From positions 1 through 60,719 of the forward strand of contig JBEULM010000019.1 in the NCBI GenBank assembly GCA_041287335.1: DNA of 60,719 nt, written 5' to 3'. The notes below the pieces were generated by a model. It had not been told where the DNA came from. It saw only the letters and a program-made list of their open reading frames with translations, and searched no databases. Origin of the DNA: Hydrogenobacter sp. GTDB lineage: Bacteria > Aquificota > Aquificia > Aquificales > Aquificaceae. Below are positions 1 through 9,773 of the stretch, piece after piece (positions within the stretch are counted from its first letter, which is position 1; each line of letters opens with the position of its first letter). The position numbers and the translations under genes were made by a program.

Positions 1-825
1 CCCGGAAAAGATCTCAAAAGTATAAGGGTTGAAGGCATATGGGGTGAGTTTGAGCAGAATGTCAGGGTGATAGATGACGTCTCTCTCATTCCTTACAGAC
101 CCAATGTTATAATTATCTGCGTAAAAAGCTATGATACTGAAAACGCTCTAAGGAGCGTTTCCAAATTGGTAAAGGAAGGCTCTTATATTTTGATAGCACA
201 GAACGGTTATGGCAATTACGAAAGAGCTGTAGAGCTTTTCGGAAAAGATAGAGTGATCCTTTCAAGAGTCATATTCGGAGCAAAGCTCTCAGAATTGGGA
301 AGTGTGAAAGTGACTGTATGTGCGGATGATGTAGTACTCGGTAGCCCTTCAGGTAGTGTAGAAGAAGCCTTTTTGAAAGATCTGGCACAGGCTCTGAGAA
401 AGGCTGGAATTCCCACGAGGTATGAGAGAGAAGTTTACAAGTACCTTTGGGAAAAGATTATATACAACTGCGCTCTAAATCCTCTCGGTGCTTTGTTTTC
501 GGCAACTTATGGGCAGCTTGCAGAAAATCCCCACACCAGAGAGATCATAGATGGAATAATAGATGAGATCTTTGAGGTTCTGACAGTTAGTAACATACAG
601 ACTTTTCACGCATCTTCTCAAAGATACAAGGAACACTTTTACAGCAAACTTTTGCCACCTACTGCGGAGCATTATCCCTCCATGCTTGAAGACCTAAAAA
701 GGGGAAGAACGGAGATAGATACCCTCAACGGTGCGATAGTTAAGCTTGCTTTTAAAGTAGGAATAAAAGCACCCATCAATCAGGTAATAACAGATATGAT
801 AAAGGCAAGAGAAAGCCTCAGGTAG
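1..825 (+). CDS. panE: 2-dehydropantoate 2-reductase (ketopantoate reductase), 5' end outside window
   Basis: The reading frame is open from the first base of the window, so the N-terminal NADP-binding glycine motif lies upstream and only about 274 codons are visible. ApbA/PanE family: reduces ketopantoate to pantoate with NADPH for coenzyme A synthesis in the cytoplasm. The visible part has the end of the Rossmann domain (IICVKSYDTENAL, then IAQNGYGN) and the helical C-terminal domain with the catalytic lysine region LWEKIIYNCALNPLGAL and the substrate-binding stretch RGRTEIDTLNGAIVKLA. The 3' end overlaps the convergent polX gene by 8 bases. Family assignment is secure; the true start cannot be given. 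Confidence 0.92.
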   Translation, partial: PGKDLKSIRVEGIWGEFEQNVRVIDDVSLIPYRPNVIIICVKSYDTENALRSVSKLVKEGSYILIAQNGYGNYERAVELFGKDRVILSRVIFGAKLSELGSVKVTVCADDVVLGSPSGSVEEAFLKDLAQALRKAGIPTRYEREVYKYLWEKIIYNCALNPLGALFSATYGQLAENPHTREIIDGIIDEIFEVLTVSNIQTFHASSQRYKEHFYSKLLPPTAEHYPSMLEDLKRGRTEIDTLNGAIVKLAFKVGIKAPINQVITDMIKARESLR

Positions 826-2560
826 CCATCATAAGCTTCCTCTTTTTGAGAACAAATTCTCTTATATCCCATACATCTCTCGTATTTAAAACAAGTTCAG
901 GCAAAGCCCAGCCTCTCCTTGCCAAACCTACTCCGAGATCTATATACTTAAGGTGTGAAGGCGCATGTGCATCGGTAACTATAGCTATGAAAACCCCCTG
1001 CTCCATACATTTGCGAACATTCTCAGGTGAAAGATCCGCTCTGAAGGTGTTTAGTTCAAGAGCCGTACCTGTCTCTCTTGCAGCTTCTATGATCCTGTCC
1101 ATGTCTAAGGGATAGCCCTCTCTGGTGCCGTAAGACTTTCCTGTAGGATGTCCTATGAGGTTCACGTAGGGATTTTCCATAGCCTTGAGTATCCTGTATG
1201 TGTTATTTTGTGAAAACCTCGCATGTATGGAGGCAACGACAAAATCAAACTCTGCAAGCAGATGATCCGGAAGATCAAGACTTCCATCAGGAAGTATGTC
1301 TACCTCACAACCTTTGAGTATGTAAAAACCTTGAGCTTCGTACCTTTCTCTGAGCTTATCTATTTCCTTCCACTGCTGTTTGTATCTTTGCATATCAAGA
1401 CCCTTTGCAACCCTTGAGGATTGAGAGTGATCACCTATCACCACATATCTGTGACCTATACGATAAGCTGTTTCAACCATCTCTTCCAAAGAGCCTATGC
1501 CGTCACTCCAGTTTGTGTGTATGTGAAAGTCCCCCTTTATATCTTCCCGTGAAAGAAGCTTGGGAAGTTTCCATTCAAGAGAAAGCTCCACTTCACCCGC
1601 ATTCTCCCTTATTTCCGGTGGAGGCATCTGCATACCTATCAGATTATAAACCTCCTCCTCGTTTTTGCCTCCCAACCACTCATCTGTGTCAGCTTTAAAA
1701 ACCCCATACTCGCTTATCTTTAAACCTTTTGCTTTGGCTATATCTCTTATCCTTATGTTATGCTCCTTTGAGCCTGTGAAGTACTGAAGGGCTGAACCCC
1801 ATTGATGCGCCTCAACTGTTCTCAGATCTACCTGTCTTCCATTTTTTAGTATCACACTTGACTTGGTTTCTCCCTTCAAAAGCACTTCCTTGACCTGAGG
1901 GAATTCCACAAAGTGCTGATGTACTTTGCTCCAGTTCTCTTTCTGAGCTGATACAAGTATATCTATGTCCCCAACTGTCTCCTTCCTTCTTCTCAAACTA
2001 CCCGCAAGCTCTATACCTTCAATTAAGTCTCCCAATTCCCTCATATAAGCGATATAATCCTCACCTATTTCGTAAGCTTCTATGAGGGTCATTCGCTCTT
2101 TGCTTTTTTCCCACAGCTCAATTCCCCTCATAATGTTCTGGAGTTTTTTCTCCCCAAAGCCTGGTAAGGTTGCCAGCATACCACTCCTAACCGCTCTCAT
2201 AAAATCTTCCCTACTTGTGACACCCAGCTTTTCGTAAGCGAGCTTTAATGTTTTAGGTCCTATGCTCGGAACGTTCATAAGCTCAAGAAGATCTTCAGGC
2301 ACTTTTCCCTTTAGCTCTTCGTATCTGGATATCTTTCCTGTTCTCAGGTACTCTATTATTTTTTCTATACTTGACTCTCCTATACCCGGTATGTGATATA
2401 TCTTACCGCTTTTTACCAGTTCTTCTACATCCACACTTAGCTCAGAAAGAACATTAGCCACACGTCTATACGTGGATATTCTGTAAGGATTGTCTCCGAG
2501 AAATTCGAGTATGTCAGCCATTTTTTCAAATATCTGAGCTATTTCTTTGTTCTTGCTCAT
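818..2560 (-). CDS. polX: DNA polymerase X family protein with C-terminal PHP domain
   Basis: 580 residues, the normal length for bacterial PolX. From the N-terminus: a Pol-beta-like 8 kDa region and helix-hairpin-helix motifs (HIPGIGESSIEKI, VPSIGPKTLKL, LPGFGEKKLQNI), a nucleotidyltransferase core with GSLRRR and the metal-binding DIDILV pair, then a PHP domain with HIHTNWSDG, GDHS and DAHAPSH. Family members are gap-filling repair polymerases whose PHP domain has 3'-5' exonuclease or AP-endonuclease activity. It is convergent with panE and divergent from hemC, with 29 bases between the two starts. All metal ligands expected for both active sites appear present, so it should be active in base excision repair. 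Confidence 0.95.
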   Translation of the reverse strand: MSKNKEIAQIFEKMADILEFLGDNPYRISTYRRVANVLSELSVDVEELVKSGKIYHIPGIGESSIEKIIEYLRTGKISRYEELKGKVPEDLLELMNVPSIGPKTLKLAYEKLGVTSREDFMRAVRSGMLATLPGFGEKKLQNIMRGIELWEKSKERMTLIEAYEIGEDYIAYMRELGDLIEGIELAGSLRRRKETVGDIDILVSAQKENWSKVHQHFVEFPQVKEVLLKGETKSSVILKNGRQVDLRTVEAHQWGSALQYFTGSKEHNIRIRDIAKAKGLKISEYGVFKADTDEWLGGKNEEEVYNLIGMQMPPPEIRENAGEVELSLEWKLPKLLSREDIKGDFHIHTNWSDGIGSLEEMVETAYRIGHRYVVIGDHSQSSRVAKGLDMQRYKQQWKEIDKLRERYEAQGFYILKGCEVDILPDGSLDLPDHLLAEFDFVVASIHARFSQNNTYRILKAMENPYVNLIGHPTGKSYGTREGYPLDMDRIIEAARETGTALELNTFRADLSPENVRKCMEQGVFIAIVTDAHAPSHLKYIDLGVGLARRGWALPELVLNTRDVWDIREFVLKKRKLMMAT

Positions 2561-2577
2561 AAGAAAAATTTAGTGCA

Positions 2578-2583
2578 TAAAAT
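2578..2583 (+). promoter_or_regulatory. Possible -10 box for a leaderless hemC transcript
   Basis: TAAAAT lies 6 bases before the hemC ATG in a 29-base divergent gap without a ribosome binding site. No convincing -35 box was found, so this is a weak call resting on spacing and the missing Shine-Dalgarno sequence. Confidence 0.3.
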
Positions 2584-2589
2584 GATATT

Positions 2590-3504
2590 ATGAGGTTAAA
2601 GATAGGTACACGAAAAAGTAAGCTCGCCCTTTGGCAGGCGGACTTTATAAAAAGGAAGTTACAACAGATGGGACATGATGTACAACTCGTTCTTATTACA
2701 ACTTCCGGGGACAAGATCTTGGATGTACCTCTTGCTAAGATAGGGGGAAAGGGGCTTTTTGTTAAGGAGATAGAAGATGCACTTTTGAGTGGGGAGATAG
2801 ATATGGCTGTCCATTCCTTAAAGGATGTTCCTATGACACTTCCCAAAGGTTTGAAGATTGGGGCTGTAACTGAAAGGGAAAATCCTTTTGATGTGCTTAT
2901 ATCCGTAGGAAATGTAACTTTTGAGGAGCTACCCACAAATGCCAAGATAGGCACTTCTTCCCTAAGGAGACAAGTTCAGATAAAGAGAAGGAGAAGAGAT
3001 CTTCAGGTTGAAACACTTAGAGGTAACGTGGATACGAGGATAAGGAAACTTCAAGATGGTCTTTACGATGCTATAATTTTGGCTTACGCCGGCATAAAGA
3101 GAATGGGATTTGAAGACAAGGTATCACAGGTACTATACGACTTTATACCGGCGGTAGGACAAGGCTGTTTGGCTATTGAGATAAGAGAAGATGACAGAGA
3201 AATAGAAAAAATAGTGAGTGAGCTTGACCACCTTCCGAGCAGAGTGAGGGCAGAATGCGAGAGGGCTTTTCTCAAAGAGCTTCAAGGTGGCTGTCAGGTA
3301 CCAATAGGTGCTTACGCATGGATAGAAGGGGAAGATATCTTCATAAAAGGTTTTGTCTCTGACCTTGAAGGAATTAAATTTATAGAAGGAATGAGGAGCG
3401 GAGAGGTAAAGCGTGCTGAAGAAATAGGAAAGGCGCTCGCGCAGGAGCTTCTTAGAAAAGGTGCTAAGGAAATCCTTAGGGAGGTTTACGAATGGAACAG
3501 GTAG
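2590..3504 (+). CDS. hemC: Hydroxymethylbilane synthase (porphobilinogen deaminase)
   Basis: 304 residues, typical length. Polymerises four porphobilinogens into hydroxymethylbilane in tetrapyrrole (heme, siroheme) synthesis. Visible family motifs are [32 protein letters not shown] and the cofactor-anchoring cysteine in GGCQVPIGA. No Shine-Dalgarno sequence precedes the ATG; a TAAAAT box at 2578-2583 would place transcription start at about the start codon, so a leaderless message is possible. The 3' end overlaps the next gene by 13 bases. Confidence 0.96.
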   Translation: MRLKIGTRKSKLALWQADFIKRKLQQMGHDVQLVLITTSGDKILDVPLAKIGGKGLFVKEIEDALLSGEIDMAVHSLKDVPMTLPKGLKIGAVTERENPFDVLISVGNVTFEELPTNAKIGTSSLRRQVQIKRRRRDLQVETLRGNVDTRIRKLQDGLYDAIILAYAGIKRMGFEDKVSQVLYDFIPAVGQGCLAIEIREDDREIEKIVSELDHLPSRVRAECERAFLKELQGGCQVPIGAYAWIEGEDIFIKGFVSDLEGIKFIEGMRSGEVKRAEEIGKALAQELLRKGAKEILREVYEWNR

Positions 3505-5150
3505 GCATAGTTCTCGGAACAAAACCTATATCTCCCCTTGAGTTCTGGATAGGTATAGAGGAAGAACACCTCCTTCAGCTTGATGATGTGGTGTATGTGG
3601 AGACAGCATTAAAAGACACTAAGGTTTTCTTTTATGGAATAGTTCAGGACGTGCAGAAATTCCTTGAGGGTGCAGAGTCAGTTTACGATGCCCATCTTGT
3701 CACGCGCGGTATCATACCCGTAAATATAGCTTATACGGCTAAGGTGAACGTTACCAGAGTAGAACCGGAAATCTTCGTTCCGCCAAGTCCCGGAGATCCC
3801 GTTTTTAAAGCTACTGGCAAACATTTTGAGAAGGCGCTCTATTACGATCACATGAAAGTTAAAATACCGGCTGGTCTTACAAGAAGTGGAGATCCGATTT
3901 ATTTGAATTATCACTTTCTTAACGGTAAAGAGGGCGCTCACGTGAGTATATCTGGTATGTCAGGTGTAGCTACAAAAACATCTTACGCGCTTTTTCTTTT
4001 GTATTCGTTGCTGAGCAAAGCTGACGATGTAAAGCAGGGTGTTCACGGTGTTATATTCAACGTAAAGGGAAAAGATCTCTTGTGGATAGATAAAAAAAAT
4101 AAGGTCTTTTCGGATGAGGACAGAAAAGCTTTTGAAAGACTTGGGCTAAAACCTGAACCTTTTAAAAAGGTGATCTTTTACGTTCCACCAGAAGAGAGTG
4201 ACCCTCACATTCCCGAATGTGAAAGACTTGATGATAAAGTAGTATCTTTCTACTGGAGCGTAAGGGAGTTCGCACAGGAGGGGCTTATAAAGTTTATGTT
4301 TGTTGAAGGCGAAGAAGGTATGTCCAACATAAACTACGCAATAGATAAGGTGGCAAACAAACTCTACGAACTTGCAAAGCGCAGTCCAGAAGGAAGACTT
4401 ATAGATGATTACGGTAGGGATATAGAGAGTTTGCAAGACCTGGAAAAAATCCTTGAGGAAGCTATTCAGGACAAAGAGCAGAACAAAAGTTCTGAGCTGT
4501 ACAAAGGTTGGTTTGGTGATGCACAACTCCAAACAGCTTATGCTTTCATGAGAAGGTTTCATAGGGCTAGTGAAAAAATAAGGAGGCTTATAAGGGAAAA
4601 CGTGTCTTCATCAGTAAAATGGAAGGAGCAAAAACTCTCCGTAATAGACATAAGCGGACTTCACAGTATAGCCAAAATGTTTGTAGTAGGTGCCATTCTT
4701 AAAAAGATCTTTAAAGAAAAGGAAGAAAGCTCTAACCCTTATCCGAAACTTTTTGTAGTGCTTGATGAGCTTAACAAGTATGCACCAAAAGAAGGTTGGA
4801 GTCCTATAAAAGACATAGTCCTTGACATAGCTGAAAGAGGGAGAAGCCTTGGGGTGATCCTGATAGGCGCTCAGCAAACGGCAAGCGAGATAGAAAAAAG
4901 GGTACTTGCCAACTCTGCTGTAAAGATAGTGGGTAGGATGGATAGCAGCGAGGTATTAAGTAAGGAGTACGAATTTCTGATAGGGAACTTCAGACAAAGA
5001 GCCATAATGCTTAAAAAAGGCACTATGATAATGTATCAGCCGGATGTTCCTACACCACTTATATTTAGGTTCCCAAGACCTCCATGGGCTACAAAAAAGG
5101 AGGAAGTAGAGGAGGAGGTGCATGTACCGGAAGATTTTAATAATTTTTAG
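3492..5150 (+). CDS. HerA/DUF87-like ATPase with altered P-loop
   Basis: 552 residues. The N-terminal ~110 residues look like a HerA beta-barrel (HAS-barrel), followed by a RecA/FtsK-type ATPase core. The Walker A position reads [10 protein letters not shown], one residue longer than the usual GxxxxGK[ST] and lacking its second glycine. The Walker B region is [15 protein letters not shown], and a later stretch [19 protein letters not shown] matches HerA-type motifs. HerA proteins are hexameric DNA translocases, often working with NurA nuclease, but no nurA is adjacent. The gene overlaps hemC by 13 bases and the amidase gene by 29, so it is probably cotranscribed with both. Family membership is good; enzymatic activity and role are uncertain. 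Confidence 0.7.
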   Translation: MEQVGIVLGTKPISPLEFWIGIEEEHLLQLDDVVYVETALKDTKVFFYGIVQDVQKFLEGAESVYDAHLVTRGIIPVNIAYTAKVNVTRVEPEIFVPPSPGDPVFKATGKHFEKALYYDHMKVKIPAGLTRSGDPIYLNYHFLNGKEGAHVSISGMSGVATKTSYALFLLYSLLSKADDVKQGVHGVIFNVKGKDLLWIDKKNKVFSDEDRKAFERLGLKPEPFKKVIFYVPPEESDPHIPECERLDDKVVSFYWSVREFAQEGLIKFMFVEGEEGMSNINYAIDKVANKLYELAKRSPEGRLIDDYGRDIESLQDLEKILEEAIQDKEQNKSSELYKGWFGDAQLQTAYAFMRRFHRASEKIRRLIRENVSSSVKWKEQKLSVIDISGLHSIAKMFVVGAILKKIFKEKEESSNPYPKLFVVLDELNKYAPKEGWSPIKDIVLDIAERGRSLGVILIGAQQTASEIEKRVLANSAVKIVGRMDSSEVLSKEYEFLIGNFRQRAIMLKKGTMIMYQPDVPTPLIFRFPRPPWATKKEEVEEEVHVPEDFNNF

Positions 5151-6315
5151 TCTGCTTTGGGGTATCTCTTTCGGTCAGGCGATCAGCGTAAGGTACGGTG
5201 ACTATCAAGATAAGGAGAGAATAGTTTTGGACTTTGACCGCAGGGTAGATTACCGCGTTTTACTCCTTGAGGACCCTAAGAGGATAGTAGTGGATATACT
5301 TTCTCAAGAGGACTTTTCTTTGAAGATGCCAAAAGGGATAGCCTACCGTATAGGTAAACATCCCTTCGGTACAAGGATAGTGTTTGAAAAGGATTTTTCC
5401 AGCGTAAAAGCCTTTTCTCTGGAAGATCCTTTCAGGGTCGTCATAGATGTGTTTAAAAGTAAGGGTAGTGATAAAGCCCAAGCTGACAGTGAGGACGATG
5501 CACTCATAGCCATACTTGATCCCACAGTGCTTAAGGTAATACAATACAGCGATAACACAAAGGAAAGGGTGATAAGCGAACGCAAGAAGAACACTATAAT
5601 AACGCAGAGGAGGGTCATAGTTGTTGATGCTGGACACGGAGGGCATGACCCGGGCGCTATAGGATACATGGGCATAAAGGAGAAGGATATAAATCTCGCT
5701 ATAGCTAAGAAGTTGGCTCAGTATCTGGCTCAGGATGGACGCTTTAGGGTTATAATGACGAGAAAGGACGATACATTTATACCTCTTCAAGAGAGGGCAA
5801 ACGTAGCGCTCAGAAATAGAGCAGATCTTTTTATAAGCATACATACCAACGCATCTCCTCAAGGTATTTCTCACCACGCTGGGGGTACTTATGTATTTGC
5901 TATATCATCGGATGCGGCGAGAAAGAAGAAACGTCAGATAATAGATAACGATAGCTACGCCAGGCTTGTCTTGGGTACTTCGGATGTTCCTATAAGCGCA
6001 AAGAGAGTGCTTGCTGATCTTGCTATGGATGTTACCCTTTATGAGAGTGTATCTTTTGCTGAGAAGATAGCCAAAAGCGTAGCAAGGGAATTGGGTAGGG
6101 AAGTAGAGTTTAGAGGAATACAAAGAGCTGGCTTTGCTGTGTTAAAAACCCCTGGCATACCGTCGGTTCTCGTAGAAGTAGGTTTTATAACGAATCCTGA
6201 TGAGGCTACGCTTATGGCCGACAGGGACTTTCAGGACAAATTCGCTTACGCCATATACAGAGCAGTAGTAAACTACTTCTTCCCAACCGAGAATAAGCTT
6301 ACCTTAAGCCAATGA
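5122..6315 (+). CDS. amiC: AMIN-domain N-acetylmuramoyl-L-alanine amidase
   Basis: 397 residues. A signal peptide (about residues 1-19, hydrophobic core [12 protein letters not shown]) is followed by an AMIN domain (about 20-115), a linker, and an amidase_3 catalytic domain (about 165-390). Zinc-site motifs are visible: VVDAGHGGHDPGA, KEKDINLAIAKKL, FISIHTNAS and SVLVEVGFITNPDEA with the catalytic glutamate. It should cleave peptidoglycan amide bonds in the periplasm during cell separation. The start lies inside the preceding ATPase gene; the 3' end overlaps convergent queE by 17 bases. The symbol amiC is by domain architecture. Confidence 0.9.
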   Translation: MYRKILIIFSLLWGISFGQAISVRYGDYQDKERIVLDFDRRVDYRVLLLEDPKRIVVDILSQEDFSLKMPKGIAYRIGKHPFGTRIVFEKDFSSVKAFSLEDPFRVVIDVFKSKGSDKAQADSEDDALIAILDPTVLKVIQYSDNTKERVISERKKNTIITQRRVIVVDAGHGGHDPGAIGYMGIKEKDINLAIAKKLAQYLAQDGRFRVIMTRKDDTFIPLQERANVALRNRADLFISIHTNASPQGISHHAGGTYVFAISSDAARKKKRQIIDNDSYARLVLGTSDVPISAKRVLADLAMDVTLYESVSFAEKIAKSVARELGREVEFRGIQRAGFAVLKTPGIPSVLVEVGFITNPDEATLMADRDFQDKFAYAIYRAVVNYFFPTENKLTLSQ

Positions 6316-6955
6316 GCTTATGTGTTTGAGGTATTACCCTAACAGTGTAGCCCTCTTTAAGGAGGTGTTCTTGAATCTCCAGTGCCTTTAAGAGAAACTT
6401 TACTTTGTTACTTTCCGGCTGGAGTACTATCAGCTTTCTTTCAAGGAAGGGAAGAAAATCCTTTCTCTTCAATGCATGTATGGAGAGTTCATCGTCAACA
6501 ACAAACTTCAACTCCTTTGCGCTTTGAAGTATTGAAGGATGTACGTACCAGTTTACTACGGCTTTGGGTGAACATGTTATGTGTAACAAAGTTGCAACAT
6601 CTTTTAGCTTTTCGTTCCACAGTGTACCGTTTGTCTCTATCTGAACCGAGTATCCTCTGCTTAGGAGTTCGTAAATTAAAAGATGCAGAGACGGTTGAGC
6701 GAAGGGTTCTCCTCCCGTTAGGACCACATGTCTTTGTGGGTATTTAGCTATCTCTTCTAAAATATCATCTATATTCGCATTAGGTTTTTTGAAAGACAGG
6801 GCTGAAGGCTGATCACACCATGGGCATCTCAAATTGCATCCCTGAAACCTTACGAGAATACAAGGGGTCCCTATAAGCAAACCTTCTCCCTGCACGCTCG
6901 GATATATCTCGTTTATGATCAAAGCTGTGCCTGTTCTAACCTTATCTCGTAGCAT
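6299..6955 (-). CDS. queE: 7-carboxy-7-deazaguanine synthase (radical SAM)
   Basis: 218 residues from the ATG at 6955. Converts carboxytetrahydropterin to 7-carboxy-7-deazaguanine in queuosine synthesis. Motifs: [12 protein letters not shown] at the substrate end, the cluster motif [11 protein letters not shown] (Cx3Cx2C as expected for QueE) and [10 protein letters not shown]. The start is ambiguous. The ATG gives a 37-base overlap with infB, whereas a TTG at 6922 (just before IINEIYPS) would overlap the infB stop by 4 bases in a TTGA junction typical of translational coupling. The 11 extra residues from the ATG are not part of the conserved fold. Function is secure. Confidence 0.93.
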   Translation of the reverse strand: MLRDKVRTGTALIINEIYPSVQGEGLLIGTPCILVRFQGCNLRCPWCDQPSALSFKKPNANIDDILEEIAKYPQRHVVLTGGEPFAQPSLHLLIYELLSRGYSVQIETNGTLWNEKLKDVATLLHITCSPKAVVNWYVHPSILQSAKELKFVVDDELSIHALKRKDFLPFLERKLIVLQPESNKVKFLLKALEIQEHLLKEGYTVRVIPQTHKLIGLR

Positions 6956-9156
6956 TCTATTACGTCACCCACCTTTATATCGTTGTAATCTTTCAGCTTT
7001 ATACCACATTCGTATCCCTTTGATACTTCCTGCGCATCCTCTTTGAATCTCTTTAAACCCTCTATCTTACCGTCATATATGACCACACCGTTTCTTATAA
7101 GTCTCGCTTTGGCATTCCTGACAACTTTTCCTTCAAGTACGTAACAACCGGCTACATTCCCTACCGACTTTATCTTAAAGACAGCTCTGACCTCAGCGGA
7201 TCCTAAAATGACCTCCCTCTCTACAGGCTTTAGCATACCTTTTAGTGCTTTCTTTACGTCATCTACCAATTCGTAGATTATGCCGTAAAGTCTCACGTCC
7301 ACCTTTTCCCGTTCCGCAGTTTCTTTGGCTTTCACATCGGGTCTTACGTTGAAGCCTATAACTATAGCACCACTCGCTTTTGCAAGCATAACATCGTTTT
7401 CGGTAATACCACCAACGTCTCCATGTATGATTTTAACGGTTACTTCTTGGGATGAGATTTCAGATAGAGATTTTTTTATAGCTTCCAAAGAGCCTACCGT
7501 ATCTGCCTTTACCACAAGCCTCAACTGAGTTATTTCCCCCTCCTGTATTTTCTTAAACACCTCTTCCAAGACTAAACCTTTTGATACCTTTTCCACATGT
7601 TCCTTTTGGAGTTTTCTCGCTTCGGCTATCTGCCTTGCCGTTCTTTCATCATCTACAACCTTGAAAGTATCCCCCGCCATAGGAAGTTCTTCAAAACCGA
7701 GTACCTCTACAGGTGTGGATGGACCTGCAGACTTTAATCTCTTCCCCTTGTCATCTATCATAGCTCTGACCTTGCCGTAAGTTGTTCCAGCCACGAATAT
7801 ATCACCCACGTTGAGGGTACCGTCCTGTATCAAAACGGTAGCTACTACCCCCCTCTGTTTGTCCAATCTTGATTCTATGATGGTACCCTTTGCCTTCTTG
7901 GTAGGGTCGGCTTTAAGTTCAAGCATTTCGGCTAAAAGCAGTATGTACTCAAGGAGCTGCTGTATATTCTGACCGGTCTTTGCAGAAACATCCACGAATA
8001 TAGTGTCTCCTCCCCATTCTTCAGGTATAAGTCCAAGCTCAGAAAGTTCCCTCCTCACCCTTTGAGGATCGGCTCCCGGCTTGTCTATTTTGTTTACAGC
8101 CACTAAAATAGGTACGTTGAAAGCTCTTGCATGGTTTATAGCTTCCACCGTTTGAGGCATAACTCCGTCATCCGCAGCAACTACGAGCACAGCTATATCA
8201 GTTACCTGCGCACCTCTCGCTCTCAAAGATGTGAAGGCTTCGTGACCCGGTGTATCTAAAAAAGTTATCTTTCTTCCGTCCGAAAGCTCAACCACTGATG
8301 CGCCTATGTGCTGGGTTATACCTCCCTTTTCCCTCTGTGCCACGTTTGTCTTACGAACAGCATCAAGAAGAGTTGTCTTTCCGTGATCAACGTGTCCCAT
8401 AACTACCACTACAGGTGATCTGGGTTGGAGATTCCTCTCTTCCTCCCTTTCCTCTTCCTCCTGTATTTTCTCTTCCATCTTTTTTATTTCCGCAAGAAAA
8501 CCCATACTTTCAGCTATAGATAGAGCAACATCGGAAGGTATAGTCTGGTTTATTGTGGCGAGGATACCTCTCTTGAGAAGTTCAGCCATCACCTGGTGAG
8601 GTGGGATTTTAAGTATTTCGGAGAGTTCCCTCACTGTAACTATCTGCGGTATCTCAACTATTTTCAGTTCTTCCTCTTTATTTTCTTCCTTTTTCTTTTT
8701 TTCTATCTGCTGCTCAAGCTTTTTAAGGAGCTGCTGTTCCTCTTTACTAATCTTCTTTTCTACAGGCGTTTCCTTTTTGGGTTTTTCCTCCACTTTCTGT
8801 TCCTTGGGCACTGACAAAGCTGGAGAGGTTTTCTGTGGAGGTTTTGGTTTTACCTCCTTTTTGCTACGAAACTCAGGTTTTGCCTCATCTTTTCTATACC
8901 TCTTTGGACTTTCCACAGTGTGTGGTTTTTCTTCCCTCTTTTCGGTTCTAATTTCCTCCTTTTTCGTCTCTTGCGGTTTTTGTTCCTTATCCTCCTCCTT
9001 TTCTGCGGTGAAATTATCGTATATGATCTGTAGCTCCTCCTCCTCAAGATGTGAAAAGTTAGATTTTTCTATTCCGTAAGTTTTTAAAAGATCCCTTATA
9101 TCCTTTACACTTTTACCTAATTCCTTAGCTACGTCCTGCAACCTCACTTTGCTCAT
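6919..9156 (-). CDS. infB: Translation initiation factor IF-2
   Basis: 745 residues. An N-terminal IF2_N helix bundle is followed by a long, highly charged Lys/Glu-rich linker (about residues 45-165), a second IF2_N-like segment ([20 protein letters not shown]), then the GTPase with [12 protein letters not shown] (G1), DTPGHEAF (G3), [10 protein letters not shown] (G4) and VSAKTG (G5), and C-terminal domains II-IV. It positions initiator tRNA on the 30S subunit and promotes subunit joining. It follows the LipM-like gene with only 8 bases between, within a long minus-strand run. Confidence 0.98.
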   Translation of the reverse strand: MSKVRLQDVAKELGKSVKDIRDLLKTYGIEKSNFSHLEEEELQIIYDNFTAEKEEDKEQKPQETKKEEIRTEKREEKPHTVESPKRYRKDEAKPEFRSKKEVKPKPPQKTSPALSVPKEQKVEEKPKKETPVEKKISKEEQQLLKKLEQQIEKKKKEENKEEELKIVEIPQIVTVRELSEILKIPPHQVMAELLKRGILATINQTIPSDVALSIAESMGFLAEIKKMEEKIQEEEEREEERNLQPRSPVVVVMGHVDHGKTTLLDAVRKTNVAQREKGGITQHIGASVVELSDGRKITFLDTPGHEAFTSLRARGAQVTDIAVLVVAADDGVMPQTVEAINHARAFNVPILVAVNKIDKPGADPQRVRRELSELGLIPEEWGGDTIFVDVSAKTGQNIQQLLEYILLLAEMLELKADPTKKAKGTIIESRLDKQRGVVATVLIQDGTLNVGDIFVAGTTYGKVRAMIDDKGKRLKSAGPSTPVEVLGFEELPMAGDTFKVVDDERTARQIAEARKLQKEHVEKVSKGLVLEEVFKKIQEGEITQLRLVVKADTVGSLEAIKKSLSEISSQEVTVKIIHGDVGGITENDVMLAKASGAIVIGFNVRPDVKAKETAEREKVDVRLYGIIYELVDDVKKALKGMLKPVEREVILGSAEVRAVFKIKSVGNVAGCYVLEGKVVRNAKARLIRNGVVIYDGKIEGLKRFKEDAQEVSKGYECGIKLKDYNDIKVGDVIECYEIRLEQAQL

Positions 9157-9164
9157 AGGATTAA

Positions 9165-9773
9165 TTATAAGCTTTTAAGTAGCGCTTGCAAAATCTCTTC
9201 CATACTGAGACCTATCTCATTTGCGCACACCAATCGTTCCATGAGATGATCCTTTGGTATGTGTATTATTTCACTCGCTCTTTCGTAATCAAGGTTAATA
9301 AAGATACTCCCGTGTATTAGAAAAGCTTCCCTCAAAGTTCTCATAGCGCACGCTACGAACTTTCTCCCTCCGACTGTCAACTCTCCGAAGGTAGGGAAGA
9401 AAAAGCAAAAGTAGCGATCGCCGTAACCTCCTTTCTGTTTGCATATCTCTATGCGGATATCAAAAACTCTCAGGGCGTTAGCAAGCTTTTCGCTGAAATT
9501 CCTGTATATATCGGTAAAGCTCTTTCCCCACCTTTCCCTATAATCTACCAAAGAAAAAGATATGTCCCATCCGTGTAGTAATGCACCTCCGCCTGTTGGT
9601 CTTCTCACAACCGGTACAGAAAATTCCCTCGGTTCTTGAGAATAACCTATGCTGATGGTGGGTTCGCTCCACATGTATATCCTGCTGGTAGGCTTTCCCC
9701 TCCCCTCCTCAAGAGCTATCAGATTTTCCCAGTCTATGATCATATTCTCTGCACCGGTTTTTACCTCTATCAT
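9165..9773 (-). CDS. LipM-like octanoyltransferase (BPL/LplA/LipM family)
   Basis: 202 residues, shorter than typical LplA or LipM (about 280-330) and lacking the C-terminal accessory domain. It carries [18 protein letters not shown], the lysine stretch [12 protein letters not shown] and the LIHGSIF segment of this fold. A cysteine at about residue 123 (RYFCFFFP, just before GELTVGGRK) aligns with the catalytic cysteine of LipM octanoyltransferases, which favours octanoyl-ACP transfer over lipoate ligation. That choice is inferred by eye from motif order; lipoate ligase is the alternative. Its start overlaps the bioB stop by 4 bases, so it is translated with biotin synthase. Confidence 0.75.
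   Translation of the reverse strand: MIEVKTGAENMIIDWENLIALEEGRGKPTSRIYMWSEPTISIGYSQEPREFSVPVVRRPTGGGALLHGWDISFSLVDYRERWGKSFTDIYRNFSEKLANALRVFDIRIEICKQKGGYGDRYFCFFFPTFGELTVGGRKFVACAMRTLREAFLIHGSIFINLDYERASEIIHIPKDHLMERLVCANEIGLSMEEILQALLKSL

Noticed and set aside
5260-5877. A 205-codon open frame on the minus strand
   Set aside because: Antisense to the amidase gene, whose motifs and signal peptide are clear; the minus frame has low-complexity Tyr/Ile-rich composition.
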